Shown here piece after piece: positions 37,075 to 46,347 of a DNA stretch of 64,000 bases; the first letter of the stretch is position 1, and each line of letters starts with the position of its first letter. Both the position numbers and the translations under genes were made by a program. The DNA comes from Cryomorphaceae bacterium. GTDB taxonomy: Bacteria > Bacteroidota > Bacteroidia > Flavobacteriales > Flavobacteriaceae. Location of the stretch: the NCBI GenBank assembly GCA_003331885.1, contig QOPZ01000002.1, forward strand, positions 1-64,000. Reading direction: 5' to 3'. The notes under the pieces were generated by a model. It did no database searches. It worked only from the letters and a program-made list of their open reading frames with translations, and was not told where the DNA came from.

Positions 37075-37112
37075 AATTATGTGATAACACATAAATAGTT
37101 GATAATTATGTG
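37075..37112. promoter_or_regulatory. Palindrome and repeated half-site between blh and proteorhodopsin
   Basis: A perfect inverted repeat TATGTG-ATAA-CACATA lies at 37078-37093, and the 9-mer AATTATGTG occurs at 37075-37083 and again at 37104-37112, 29 bases apart. This is the most structured part of the 234 bp divergent gap and a candidate operator for joint control of both genes. No regulator is known from the sequence. Confidence 0.4.
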
Positions 37113-37231
37113 TTTAAACCTGTTATATGCTGTGATTTTGTCAACAATTACCGTTTTTTTTTACGATTAAAGTAGTTATTCGCTTAATTTTTACTAATTT
37201 GTGCCTCATAAAAACCAATTAATTAATTATT

Positions 37232-37942
37232 ATGGAAAATTTTTTAAACATTTTCTTATTAGGTGACGTTCCTAACGACCTAGTAAGTTTTACGTTTTTC
37301 ATTGGAACCATGGCCATGATGGCTGCTTCAGTATTTTTCTTTTTATCGTTAGATGCTGGTGGTGGAAAATGGAGAACATCAATGTTAGTCTCAGGACTAA
37401 TTACATTTATAGCTGCTGTACACTATTATTACATGAGAGATGCTAGTGTATCTGGTGGTGACGTTACATTCTTTAGATATGTAGATTGGATTTTAACTGT
37501 ACCACTAATGTGTGTTGAATTTTATTTAATATTAGCTAAAGCTGGTGCGAAAAAAAGTTTAATGTGGAAACTTATCTTTTGGTCAACTGTAATGCTTGTA
37601 TTTGGATATGTTGGTGAAGCAATAGATCGAGACAATGCATGGCTTTGGGGATTAGTTTCAGGTGCAGCATATTTTTATGTAGCATACATGATATGGCTAG
37701 GTGAAGCTAAAGCATTAGCAGAAAAAGCTGGTGGTGCTGTTTTAGAAGCTCATAATGCTCTATGTTGGTTCGTACTTGTTGGTTGGTCTATATATCCTAT
37801 CGGTTATATGATTGGTACTGATGGATGGTATGACTTTATTGACGTACTTCCATTAGATATGGATGTAGTTTACAACGTGGGTGACGCTATAAACAAAATC
37901 GGATTCGGTCTTGTTATATATAATTTAGCAGTATCTAAGTAA
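37232..37942 (+). CDS. Proteorhodopsin, green-type light-driven proton pump
   Basis: A seven-helix retinal protein of 236 residues. Helix C reads FRYVDWILTVPLMCVE: Asp85 is the Schiff-base proton acceptor, Thr89 and Glu96 complete the DTE motif of proton pumps, and Met93 sits at the spectral-tuning position (105 in SAR86 numbering), where Met or Leu gives green absorption. His64 matches the counter-ion-linked His75, and Lys222 in AINKIGFGL is the retinal lysine. It is expected to pump protons outward across the inner membrane in light. It is divergent from blh and ends in a strong hairpin. The ATG at 37232 follows AT-rich sequence without Shine-Dalgarno. Confidence 0.97.
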   Translation: MENFLNIFLLGDVPNDLVSFTFFIGTMAMMAASVFFFLSLDAGGGKWRTSMLVSGLITFIAAVHYYYMRDASVSGGDVTFFRYVDWILTVPLMCVEFYLILAKAGAKKSLMWKLIFWSTVMLVFGYVGEAIDRDNAWLWGLVSGAAYFYVAYMIWLGEAKALAEKAGGAVLEAHNALCWFVLVGWSIYPIGYMIGTDGWYDFIDVLPLDMDVVYNVGDAINKIGFGLVIYNLAVSK

Positions 37943-37965
37943 GAATAGTACAACTAACCTAAATT

Positions 37966-38002
37966 AAAAAAGCTACTTTATTTATTTAAAGTGGCTTTTT
38001 TT
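37966..38002 (+). terminator. Intrinsic terminator of the proteorhodopsin gene
   Basis: A nine-pair stem (GCTACTTTA with TAAAGTGGC, one G-U pair in the plus-strand RNA) spans 37972-37995, flanked by A6 and followed by a T-run to 38002. The wobble pair suits rightward transcripts. It ends at the argS stop codon. Confidence 0.8.
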
Positions 38003-39752
38003 ACATTCTTTCTGGAACATCAATACCTAAAAGCGACATTGATTTCTTAATATAACTCCCAACTTTTTTGGAAAGTAAAATTCTAAAGCTGTTAATTTCA
38101 TCATTCCCAAGAACTGAAAATGACTGATAAAATGAATTATATAATTTCACTAAATCATAAACATAATTAGCAATTAAAGCAGGGTTTAAAGTCTTATATG
38201 AGTTTAATATTACATTTGGAAAATCATTCAAATGAATAATTAAATTTTTTTCTTTTTCAGATAATATAACATCAGAAAAAGAACTATTGTTTTTATTCTT
38301 TTTCAACAAAGACTTAATTCTTGCATAAGTATATTGAATAAATGGTCCTGTATTACCATTAAAGTCAATTGATTCATTTGGGTCAAATAATATTCTTTTT
38401 TTTGGGTCCACTTTTAAAATATGGTATTTTAAGGCACCTAAAGCAATTTGGTTATATAATTTAGATTGTTCAGTTTTAGATAAATCATTAATTTTTCCAA
38501 GAGATTCGGAAATAATCTTAGCCTTCAAGTTCATGTCAGCTATTAACTCATCAGCATCTACTACTAATCCCTCTCTACTTTTCATCTTTCCGGTTGGTAA
38601 GTCAACCATGCCATAGCTTAAATGCTTAAGCTTATTAGACCATGGATAGCCTAATATATTCATTAATTCAAATAAAACTTTAAAATGATAATCTTGTTCA
38701 TTTCCTGTTGTATAAATCATTCCGTCCATTTTTGGATGGTCTTTATATCTTAAAAATGCTGTACCTATATCTTGAGTTATATAAACAGATGTTCCGTCAG
38801 ATCTAAGCAATATCTTTTCATCTAAGCCTTTTGATGATAAATCAACCCAAATTGAGTTATCCTCTTTTTTATAAAATAATTTATTTTTTAATCCATCTAA
38901 AACAATATTTTTTCCTTTTAAATATGTATCACTCTCATAATATTCAGAGTCAAATTTTACATTTAAATTATCATATGTTTTTGAAAAACCATCGTATACC
39001 CAGGAATTCATTCTTTTCCATAGATTTATAACATCTTTATCGCCGTTTTCCCACTTTCTTAATAATTCTTGTGCTTCAATAAAAATTTTAGAGTTCTTTT
39101 TAGCATCGTCTTCGTTTTGACCTTGAGAAATTAAATCTTTAACTTGTTTTTCATATTCATTATTATATTTTACATAAAAATTACCAACAAAAATATCACC
39201 TTTAATGTTTTCACTTTTAGGGGTTACATTATTTGCAAATTTTAACCAAGATATCATAGATTTACAAATATGAATTCCTCTATCATTTATTATCTGAGTT
39301 TTATGAACTTTATTACCAACCTCCTTAAAAATATTTGAAATTGAATCTCCAAGAAGAATATTTCTAATATGACCCAAATGAAGAGGTTTATTGGTATTAG
39401 GAGAAGAAAATTCAATTAAATAAAATTCTTTTTTAATATCTAATTTATAATTCAAGTTAAAACCTTTTAACAGATCTGTTAAAAAACGATCTGAAAATGT
39501 AAGGTTTAAAAAACCCTGAATTACATTGAATTCTTGAATATATTTCTCCTTTTCTTGAAGAAATAATCCAATCTCATTGCCAATTTCAATAGGGGGTTTT
39601 TTAAGAATTGGCAATAACGGAAATAATACAATAGTATAGTGACCTTGAAATTCTTTTCTAGTTTTTGAAATTTCAATAAGATCATTTGAGATTGAATATT
39701 TAAATAATAAATATTCTTTGACTTTTTTCTTTAGAATATTTTCTATATCCAT
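38001..39752 (-). CDS. argS: Arginine-tRNA ligase
   Basis: Class I aminoacyl-tRNA synthetase charging tRNA-Arg. The 583 residues contain the N-terminal additional domain (~1-110), the HIGH-type motif NKPLHLGHIRN (~121-131, with SSPNTNKP before it), and a KMSK-like GKMKSREG near 390-397, followed by the DALR anticodon-binding domain (~470-583). ATG start. It is the last of the leftward run carA-eno-gltA-argS, with a 14 bp gap from gltA. Confidence 0.96.
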   Translation of the reverse strand: MDIENILKKKVKEYLLFKYSISNDLIEISKTRKEFQGHYTIVLFPLLPILKKPPIEIGNEIGLFLQEKEKYIQEFNVIQGFLNLTFSDRFLTDLLKGFNLNYKLDIKKEFYLIEFSSPNTNKPLHLGHIRNILLGDSISNIFKEVGNKVHKTQIINDRGIHICKSMISWLKFANNVTPKSENIKGDIFVGNFYVKYNNEYEKQVKDLISQGQNEDDAKKNSKIFIEAQELLRKWENGDKDVINLWKRMNSWVYDGFSKTYDNLNVKFDSEYYESDTYLKGKNIVLDGLKNKLFYKKEDNSIWVDLSSKGLDEKILLRSDGTSVYITQDIGTAFLRYKDHPKMDGMIYTTGNEQDYHFKVLFELMNILGYPWSNKLKHLSYGMVDLPTGKMKSREGLVVDADELIADMNLKAKIISESLGKINDLSKTEQSKLYNQIALGALKYHILKVDPKKRILFDPNESIDFNGNTGPFIQYTYARIKSLLKKNKNNSSFSDVILSEKEKNLIIHLNDFPNVILNSYKTLNPALIANYVYDLVKLYNSFYQSFSVLGNDEINSFRILLSKKVGSYIKKSMSLLGIDVPERM

Positions 39753-39766
39753 TTTTAGTTAAAAAA

Positions 39767-41068
39767 CTATCTTTTTTTTAATGAAATAAAATCTCGATGA
39801 TTTTCTCCAGTATATATTTGTCTTGGTCTACCTATGGGATCATTATTCATTCTCATTTCTCTCCAATGAGCAATCCAACCAGGTAATCTACCTAAAGCAA
39901 ACATAACAGTAAACATTTCTTTTGGAATCTTAAGAGCTTTATAAATAATACCTGAATAAAAGTCAACGTTTGGATAGAGCTTTCTTGATGTAAAATAAGG
40001 ATCATCTAATGCTTCTATTTCAAGAGATTTAGCTATATCAAGAATTGGATCATCAATTCCAAGATCTTTAAGTACTTCATGAGCTGCAACTTTGATAATT
40101 TTAGCTCTAGGATCAAAGTTTTTATAAACCCTATGTCCAAAGCCCATTAATCTAAAAGGATCAGATTTATCTTTAGCTTTTAACATGAATTTTTTTGTGT
40201 CACCGCCATCATTTTTAATTGCTTCAAGCATTTCTAATACCGCTTGATTAGCTCCACCATGTAATCTTCCCCACAAAGCAGAGATTCCGGCTGACACAGA
40301 AGCAAATAAACTAGCTTCTGAAGAACCAACTATTCTAACTGTTGATGTTGAGCAATTTTGTTCATGATCAGCATGAAGTATTAATAATTTATTCATAGCA
40401 TTAACAATAATATCATTTTCAGAATATTCCTGATTAGGGAGCTGGAACATCATTTTTGTTATATTTTGAACATATCCCAGAGAATAATCACCATAGTCAA
40501 GTGATAATCCTTTTCTTCTTCTGTGAACCCAAGCAATTAAGATTGGAATTTTAGCTAAAAGTTTAACAATTGAATTATACATGTAGTCATTTTCATCTCC
40601 GTTGTTATTATTAAGACTTATCTTTTTTTCAGGATTAAAGGCGATAAGAGCACTAGTCAGAGATGAAAGAATACCCATTGGGTGAGCAGATTTTGGGAAA
40701 CCTTCAAGAATTTTTTTTAAATCTTCATCAATTATTGCATTTTCATTTATATCAAAGATTAATTTATCGAGCTGAGATTTATTTGGAAGCTCACCATAAA
40801 TTAACAGAAATGCTACTTCTAAAAAATTAGCATTTTTTGCTAAATCTTCAATTGAATATCCTCTGTATCTCAGTATTCCTTTTTCTCCGTCAAGAAATGT
40901 AATAGAGCTTTTACAAGATCCTGTATTTTTAAAACCAGGGTCAAGTGTAATTAAATTTGCACTGTTCCTAAGACTTGAAATATCGATGCCATTTTCATTT
41001 TCAGAACCCTTAACTAAATCAAGTTCAAAATTCTGATCATTATAATTTATACTAACTTTTTTACTCAT
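39767..41068 (-). CDS. gltA: Citrate synthase
   Basis: Condenses acetyl-CoA and oxaloacetate to start the TCA cycle. The 433-residue type II enzyme has the catalytic His in ILHADHEQNCST (near 234), the second His in GFGHRVYK (near 309) and the Asp region near 365, with RPRQIYTG at the C-terminus. ATG start. A weak -7-like box (TAGACTTG) lies directly upstream. The order rplQ-carA-eno-gltA is a familiar arrangement in flavobacterial genomes. It receives acetyl-CoA from beta-oxidation encoded at 22-28 kb. Confidence 0.96.
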   Translation of the reverse strand: MSKKVSINYNDQNFELDLVKGSENENGIDISSLRNSANLITLDPGFKNTGSCKSSITFLDGEKGILRYRGYSIEDLAKNANFLEVAFLLIYGELPNKSQLDKLIFDINENAIIDEDLKKILEGFPKSAHPMGILSSLTSALIAFNPEKKISLNNNNGDENDYMYNSIVKLLAKIPILIAWVHRRRKGLSLDYGDYSLGYVQNITKMMFQLPNQEYSENDIIVNAMNKLLILHADHEQNCSTSTVRIVGSSEASLFASVSAGISALWGRLHGGANQAVLEMLEAIKNDGGDTKKFMLKAKDKSDPFRLMGFGHRVYKNFDPRAKIIKVAAHEVLKDLGIDDPILDIAKSLEIEALDDPYFTSRKLYPNVDFYSGIIYKALKIPKEMFTVMFALGRLPGWIAHWREMRMNNDPIGRPRQIYTGENHRDFISLKKR

Positions 41069-41107
41069 TCAAGTCTAATTTAACTATAAAAATAAGGAAT
41101 AAATATC

Positions 41108-42394
41108 TTAGAAACTAAAAGCTCCCTTTTTTGGATAAAATGCCTTTTTTCCTAATTCTTCTTCAATTCTTAAAAGTTGATTGTATTTAGACATTCTATC
41201 AGATCTAGACAATGATCCTGTTTTAATTTGACCAGCATTTAGAGCGACAGCTAAGTCAGCAATAATATTATCTTCTGTTTCCCCTGATCTATGAGAAATT
41301 ACTGTTGTAAATGAATTGTTTTTTGCAAGGTTAACAGCATTTATTGTTTCAGATAATGTGCCAATTTGATTTACTTTTATTAAAATGGAGTTAGCAGCAC
41401 TTTGATCAATTCCTCTCTGTAATATTTTTGAATTTGTAACAAAAAGATCATCTCCAACTAACTGAACTTTATTGCCAGAAATCTGAGTTAAATATTTCCA
41501 ACCTTCCCAATCATTTTGATCCATACCATCTTCAATTGAAATTATAGGAAATGAGTCAACAAGAGAAGATAAGTATTCAGCTTGTTCTTCAGATGACAGA
41601 ACTCTACCCTTATCACCCTCAAACTTTTTGTAGTCGTATTTATTATTTACATAAAATTCTGAAGCAGCACAGTCAAGAGCAATCATGACATCATCTCCAG
41701 GTGAATATCCTGCAGAAATTATTGAATTTGAAATTGTTTCAAGAGCATCTTCTGTACCATTTAATTTTGGGGCAAAACCTCCTTCATCACCAACTGACGT
41801 AGTAAGACCTCTATCTGAGAGATTTTTTTTAAGGTTATGGAATATTTCTGACCCAATCTTCATAGCTTCAGTAAAACTTGAAGCATTTACTGGTACAATC
41901 ATAAATTCTTGAAAAGCAATTGGAGCATCAGAATGAGAACCACCATTTATAATATTCATCATTGGAACTGGTAAAGTTATTGCAGATTCTCCACCAATAT
42001 ATTTGTAAAGTGACATGCCTTTACTTTTTGAAGCAGCTTGAGCTAAGGCAAGGGAAACGCCCAAGATAGCATTTGCTCCTAAAATACATTTGTTCTCAGT
42101 ACCATCTAATTCAATCATTAAATTATCAAGTTCTTCTTGATTGAAAACTGATTTTCCAATTAAGCTTTCAGCAATTATAGTATTAACATTATTAACTGCC
42201 ATTAAAACACCCTTACCCATGTAGTTTTTTCCACCATCTCTTAATTCAACTGCTTCATTTTCACCAGTTGAAGCACCAGATGGTACAGCAGCTCTCCCAA
42301 CTATTCCATTTTCAGTAATTACATCAACTTCAACGGTGGGATTTCCTCTAGAATCGAAGATTTGTCGAGCTTTAATTTTTTTAATTTTTGTCAT
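41108..42394 (-). CDS. eno: Enolase
   Basis: Converts 2-phosphoglycerate to phosphoenolpyruvate in glycolysis. The 428 residues show [20 protein letters not shown] (~35-54), the Mg-site GDEGGFAP (~201-208), and the C-terminal signature [14 protein letters not shown] and [11 protein letters not shown] (~336-346 and ~365-375). ATG start, two bases after the carA stop. It lies in the leftward run from carA. Confidence 0.97.
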   Translation of the reverse strand: MTKIKKIKARQIFDSRGNPTVEVDVITENGIVGRAAVPSGASTGENEAVELRDGGKNYMGKGVLMAVNNVNTIIAESLIGKSVFNQEELDNLMIELDGTENKCILGANAILGVSLALAQAASKSKGMSLYKYIGGESAITLPVPMMNIINGGSHSDAPIAFQEFMIVPVNASSFTEAMKIGSEIFHNLKKNLSDRGLTTSVGDEGGFAPKLNGTEDALETISNSIISAGYSPGDDVMIALDCAASEFYVNNKYDYKKFEGDKGRVLSSEEQAEYLSSLVDSFPIISIEDGMDQNDWEGWKYLTQISGNKVQLVGDDLFVTNSKILQRGIDQSAANSILIKVNQIGTLSETINAVNLAKNNSFTTVISHRSGETEDNIIADLAVALNAGQIKTGSLSRSDRMSKYNQLLRIEEELGKKAFYPKKGAFSF

Positions 42395-42396
42395 AG

Positions 42397-43503
42397 CTAC
42401 TTATTTATTAACTCAATAAATTCATCAAACAAATATGATGAATCATGTGGACCAGCACTAGCTTCAGGGTGAAATTGAACAGAAAAGCATTTTTTATCCT
42501 TTATTTTTATACCAGCAATTGTTTGATCATTCAAATGCATGTGTGTTATTTCAATATTTTTATTTTTTTCAGTATCAGCTTTATCAATAGCAAAGCCATG
42601 ATTTTGAGATGTAATTTCTCCTTTGCCTGTTTTTAGATTAATTACAGGATGATTTATTCCCCTATGTCCATTATGCATTTTATATGTCTTTATGCCATTT
42701 GCCAATGCAATAACTTGATGACCCAAACATATACCAAAAAGGGGTTTCTTAGACTCTAAAATTTTTTTAGTAAGATTAATTGCATTTAAAAGCGGTTCTG
42801 GATCACCAGGTCCGTTCGATATAAAATAAGCATCTGGATTCCATTTTTTGATATCTTCAAATTTAGAATTGTGAGGGAAAATTTTTAAATATGCATCTCT
42901 CTCTGATAAATTATTTAAAATATTTCTCTTTACACCTAAATCAAGGACTGCAATTCTGTATTTAGCCTTTTCATTTCCAAAATAATAAGGTTTTTCAGTT
43001 GAAACTTTTGAAGCTAATTCCAAACCATTCATCGATGGGGTTTTTAAAAGCTTAGCTTTAATTTTATCAATTGATTTAATAGATTCAGTGGTTATTACAG
43101 CATTCATAGCACCATTATCTCTTATGTAACTAACAAGAGCTCTTGTATCAACATCAGAAATACTAACAATATTATTAGATGATAAAAATTCATATAAAGA
43201 TGTAGATTCTCTGTGTCTCGAGAAATTATAACTAAAATTCTTACAAATTAAACCAGCTATTTTGATAGAGTCTGATTCAACTTCCTTGAAATTTGCTCCG
43301 TAATTACCAATATGAGCATTGGTCATGACCATCAATTGGCCATTATATGAGGGATCTGTAAAGATTTCTTGGTAGCCAGTCATTCCAGTATTAAAGCATA
43401 ATTCTCCATATGCTGTACCATCAAGACCTATAGACTTACCATGAAAAATTGTTCCGTCCTCAAGTAAAACAAAAGCTTTTTTTTTGGATATATATTGACT
43501 CAA
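42397..43503 (-). CDS. carA: Carbamoyl-phosphate synthase small subunit (glutaminase)
   Basis: Hydrolyses glutamine and channels ammonia to CarB. The 368 residues have the CarA N-terminal domain ([32 protein letters not shown]) and a class I glutamine amidotransferase domain with the nucleophile in GICLGHQ (Cys near 251) and [11 protein letters not shown] (His near 337). I place the start at the TTG at 43501-43503. A GTG at 43551 would extend the frame by 16 hydrophobic residues not seen in relatives, and it lies inside the rplQ terminator hairpin. A TAATTTTG -7 box 17 bases upstream also fits the TTG start. Followed after two bases by eno. Confidence 0.92.
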   Translation of the reverse strand: MSQYISKKKAFVLLEDGTIFHGKSIGLDGTAYGELCFNTGMTGYQEIFTDPSYNGQLMVMTNAHIGNYGANFKEVESDSIKIAGLICKNFSYNFSRHRESTSLYEFLSSNNIVSISDVDTRALVSYIRDNGAMNAVITTESIKSIDKIKAKLLKTPSMNGLELASKVSTEKPYYFGNEKAKYRIAVLDLGVKRNILNNLSERDAYLKIFPHNSKFEDIKKWNPDAYFISNGPGDPEPLLNAINLTKKILESKKPLFGICLGHQVIALANGIKTYKMHNGHRGINHPVINLKTGKGEITSQNHGFAIDKADTEKNKNIEITHMHLNDQTIAGIKIKDKKCFSVQFHPEASAGPHDSSYLFDEFIELINK

Positions 43504-43520
43504 GAGAAAAAAATTATTGA

Positions 43521-43528
43521 CAAAATTA
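43521..43528 (-). promoter_or_regulatory. -7 promoter element of carA
   Basis: TAATTTTG on the minus strand, exact TAnnTTTG, lies between the rplQ terminator and the TTG start of carA, 17 bases from the start. It would restart transcription for carA-eno-gltA. Confidence 0.5.
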
Positions 43529-43532
43529 TAAT

Positions 43533-43564
43533 AAAAAAAAAAGATAAACACCTAGTTTATCTTT
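43533..43564 (-). terminator. Terminator at the end of the ribosomal protein operon
   Basis: A perfect ten-pair stem (AAAGATAAAC with GTTTATCTTT) around a five-base loop at 43540-43564, followed on the minus-strand RNA by a run of U down to 43533. It lies 32 bases after the rplQ stop and closes the 16.9 kb str-S10-spc-alpha unit. Confidence 0.85.
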
Positions 43565-43595
43565 AAAGTTATCAAGAATTAAAAAAAACTTTTTA

Positions 43596-44327
43596 TTATT
43601 CTTTTTTATCGTCTTTAGACTCTGTTTTATCATCAGTATCTGTTCCTTCATCATCACCATCTTCAACAGCAGGTGCCTCCTCAACAGCAGGTGCCTCTTC
43701 AATAACAGGTGCCTCCTCAACAGCAGGTGCCTCTTCAACAGCAGGTGCCTCTTCAACAACAGGTGCCTCTTCAACAGCAGGTGCTTCTTCAGCAGCAGGT
43801 GCCTCTTCAACAGCAGGTGCCTCTTCAACAGCAGGTGCTTCTTCAACAGCAGGTGCTTCTTCAGCAGCAGGTTGAATTGATTGTGATGTTGAAACTATAG
43901 AATTCTCATCTGAAGATTTTTTTCTTCTTCTTCTTCTTTTTCTATCAGGTTTTGAAGTCGAATACAATTCATTATAGTCAACAAGTTCTATTAGGGCCAT
44001 ATCAGCATTGTCCCCTAATCGATTACCTAATTTTATCACTCGGGTGTAACCTCCAGGTCTATCTCCAATCTTTACAGAGATATCTCTAAATAATTCGGTA
44101 ACAGCATTTTTATCTCTTAAATATCTAAAAGCAATTCTCCTGTTATGAGTAGAGTCATTCTTAGATTTAGTTATAATTGGTTCAATAAATAACTTAAGAG
44201 CTTTAGCTTTTGATAAAGTTGTATTAATAGATTTATGTTCAATTAAAGAACATGCCATATTAGCTAGCATATACTTTCTATGTGCTGTTTTTCTTCCTAA
44301 ATGAGGAATTTTTTTACCGTGTCTCAT
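43596..44327 (-). CDS. rplQ: 50S ribosomal protein L17 with long acidic repeat tail
   Basis: Residues 1-125 are canonical L17 ([18 protein letters not shown]; a [20 protein letters not shown] segment at ~91-110). A basic linker [12 protein letters not shown] (~127-138) follows, then residues 153-223 hold about twelve near-identical six-residue units (P-A-V-E-E-A and variants) and an acidic end rich in D and K. At 243 residues it is about 100 longer than typical L17. Extended L17 tails occur in Bacteroidota, but here the repeat is the same as on L31. The tail should be disordered and strongly negative. Last gene of the ribosomal operon. Confidence 0.96.
   Translation of the reverse strand: MRHGKKIPHLGRKTAHRKYMLANMACSLIEHKSINTTLSKAKALKLFIEPIITKSKNDSTHNRRIAFRYLRDKNAVTELFRDISVKIGDRPGGYTRVIKLGNRLGDNADMALIELVDYNELYSTSKPDRKRRRRRKKSSDENSIVSTSQSIQPAAEEAPAVEEAPAVEEAPAVEEAPAAEEAPAVEEAPVVEEAPAVEEAPAVEEAPVIEEAPAVEEAPAVEDGDDEGTDTDDKTESKDDKKE
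43659..43871 (-). repeat. In-frame 18 nt tandem repeat coding the L17 tail (~12 units)
   Basis: About twelve 18-base units with core GAAGAGGCACCTGCTGTT on the minus strand encode E-E-A-P-A-V. Differences are mostly single bases that swap A and V or give I. The array is open in several frames on both strands, which creates spurious reading frames. It matches the array in rpmE2. Confidence 0.92.
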
Positions 44328-44333
44328 TACTAT

Positions 44334-45326
44334 TTATTCCTTATCTAATTTATATTTTGATAAATCCATTCCAAAATTCAATCCTTTAACTAGAACTAAT
44401 TCTTCAAGCTCAGTTAATGATTTCTTTCCAAAATTTCTAAATTTCATCAAATCTGATTTATTAAAAGATACAAGATCACCAAGTGTATCAACTTCTGCAG
44501 CTTTCAAACAATTAAGAGCTCTAACTGAGAGATCCATATCAATCAACCTTGATTTTAATAATTGTCTCATGTGTAAAGACTCTTCATCATAAGTCTCAGT
44601 TTGCGCAATTTCGTCAGCTTCCAAAGTGATTCTTTCATCAGAGAATAGCATAAAATGATGAATTAAAACTTTAGCTCCTTCAGTCAATGCATTTTTTGGA
44701 TCAATTGATCCATCAGTAACTATTTCAAAAACTAACTTTTCATAGTCAGTTTTTTGCTCAACTCTAAAGTCTTCAATCGTATACTTTACATTTTTAATAG
44801 GTGTAAAAACTGAATCCATAAAAATAGTTCCTATTGGAAATCCTACTTTTTTATTTTCTTCAGCAGAAACATATCCTCTTCCTTTATCAATATTAAGTTC
44901 AAAATTTACCTTAACATTTTTTTCCATATTACAAATAACTGTTTCAGGATTTAGAATTTGAAACCCAGAAATAAATTTTTGTAAATCACCAGCTTTTAAT
45001 TGATTTTGAGCATTTAAAGAAACTGAAACAGTTTCATTGTCTACAGATTCAATTTGCCTTTTAAGTCTTACTTGTTTAAGATTTAAAATAATTTCTGTAA
45101 CATCTTCAACAATGCCAGGTAAAGAGGTAAATTCATGCTCTACATTATCAATTTTAATTGATGTAAAAGCAAAACCTTCTAAAGATGAAAGTAATACTCT
45201 TCTTAATGCATTTCCAACGGTCAACCCGTATCCAGGTTCTAAAGGTCTAAATTCAAACTTACCCTCAGATTCTGTTGAATCAATCATTATTACTTTATCT
45301 GGTTTTTGAAATGTAAATGTTGCCAT
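44334..45326 (-). CDS. rpoA: DNA-directed RNA polymerase subunit alpha
   Basis: The 330-residue alpha subunit nucleates RNA polymerase assembly. The N-terminal domain (~1-235) has [26 protein letters not shown]; the C-terminal domain (~250-325) contains [14 protein letters not shown]-type helices and [16 protein letters not shown], which contact promoter DNA and activators. ATG start. It lies between rpsD and rplQ, the standard alpha-operon order, with 6 and 13 bp spacers. Confidence 0.97.
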   Translation of the reverse strand: MATFTFQKPDKVIMIDSTESEGKFEFRPLEPGYGLTVGNALRRVLLSSLEGFAFTSIKIDNVEHEFTSLPGIVEDVTEIILNLKQVRLKRQIESVDNETVSVSLNAQNQLKAGDLQKFISGFQILNPETVICNMEKNVKVNFELNIDKGRGYVSAEENKKVGFPIGTIFMDSVFTPIKNVKYTIEDFRVEQKTDYEKLVFEIVTDGSIDPKNALTEGAKVLIHHFMLFSDERITLEADEIAQTETYDEESLHMRQLLKSRLIDMDLSVRALNCLKAAEVDTLGDLVSFNKSDLMKFRNFGKKSLTELEELVLVKGLNFGMDLSKYKLDKE

Positions 45327-45339
45327 AATTTTATTATTA

Positions 45340-45945
45340 TTATTTCGAATATAATTCGACGATTAATTGTTCTTTAATATTTTCGGGAATTTGTTCTCTT
45401 TCAGGAAGCACATTGTATGTTCCTTCAAGCTTACTACTATCCCATGAAATCCATTCATATACTGAGTCTTTATTCGAAAGTGATTCTTCGATAACAGATA
45501 ATGATTTGGATTTTTCTCTTACTCCAACTTTTTCACTTATTTTAATTATTCTAGAAGGTATATTACAAACACTCCCATTTACAACGATGTGCTCATGACT
45601 AACTAACTGTCTAGCTGCACTTCTAGTCGGAGCAATACCCATTCTGTAAACTAAATTATCTAATCTTGATTCACAAAGTTGTAATAAAACCTCTCCTGTA
45701 ATACCTTTACTTTTATTAGCCTTTTCAAATAAATTTCTAAATTGTCTTTCAAGAATTCCATATAAATACTTAGCCTTTTGTTTTTCCATCAATTGAATAG
45801 CATATTCTGACTTCTTTTGTCTTCTTTTATTGGGTCCATGTTGACCAGGTGGATAATTCTTTTTATCAAAAGACTTATCAGGTCCAAATAATGGCTCGCC
45901 AAATTTTCTAGATATTTTTGTTTTAGGTCCTGTGTATCTTGCCAT
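45340..45945 (-). CDS. rpsD: 30S ribosomal protein S4
   Basis: A primary 16S rRNA-binding protein of 201 residues. The N-terminus [20 protein letters not shown] lacks the Cys cluster of zinc-type S4, and the S4 RNA-binding domain (~93-155) includes [12 protein letters not shown] and SHEHIVVNG. In E. coli S4 represses the alpha operon; whether that holds here is unknown. ATG preceded by TTAATT, with no Shine-Dalgarno. Confidence 0.97.
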   Translation of the reverse strand: MARYTGPKTKISRKFGEPLFGPDKSFDKKNYPPGQHGPNKRRQKKSEYAIQLMEKQKAKYLYGILERQFRNLFEKANKSKGITGEVLLQLCESRLDNLVYRMGIAPTRSAARQLVSHEHIVVNGSVCNIPSRIIKISEKVGVREKSKSLSVIEESLSNKDSVYEWISWDSSKLEGTYNVLPEREQIPENIKEQLIVELYSK

Positions 45946-45956
45946 AATTAAATATT

Positions 45957-46340
45957 TTAAACTCTTCTTCTTTTAGGTGGTCTACAACCATTATGAGGAA
46001 TAGGAGTAACATCGAATATCTCAGTAACTTCAATTCCAGCATTATGAATACTTCTAATTGCTGATTCTCTTCCATTTCCTGGCCCCTTAACATATACTTT
46101 AACTTTTCTTATACCAGAGTCATGGGCAACTTTTACAGCATCTTCAGCAGCAAGTTGTGCAGCATAAGGTGTATTTTTTTTTGATCCTCTAAAGCCCATT
46201 TTTCCAGCTGATGACCACGAAACAACTTCTCCTTTAGTATTTGTAAAGGAAATAATTATGTTGTTGAAGGAAGCATTAATATGAACTTCACCAAAAGATT
46301 CAACAACAACTTTTCTTTTTTTATTTACAACTTTAGCCAT
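45957..46340 (-). CDS. rpsK: 30S ribosomal protein S11
   Basis: A 127-residue platform protein of the small subunit, lining the path of mRNA near the E site. Conserved blocks include [16 protein letters not shown], the [15 protein letters not shown] stretch and the C-terminal [19 protein letters not shown] start, 7 bp after rpsM and 11 bp before rpsD. Confidence 0.97.
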   Translation of the reverse strand: MAKVVNKKRKVVVESFGEVHINASFNNIIISFTNTKGEVVSWSSAGKMGFRGSKKNTPYAAQLAAEDAVKVAHDSGIRKVKVYVKGPGNGRESAIRSIHNAGIEVTEIFDVTPIPHNGCRPPKRRRV

Positions 46341-46347
46341 ATTTTAA

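Noticed and set aside
37143-37201. A full promoter for proteorhodopsin (TACTAATTTG near 37192-37201)
   Set aside because: The box is off by spacing from TAnnTTTG and no TTG stands at the right distance; too weak to annotate.
43659-43871. Array resembling a CRISPR
   Set aside because: Units are only 18 bases with no spacers, stay in frame, and code the acidic tail of L17.
43526-43900. Leu/Arg/Lys- and Gln-rich reading frames overlapping rplQ on both strands
   Set aside because: Shadow frames of the rplQ repeat array, lacking any recognisable start context or family.
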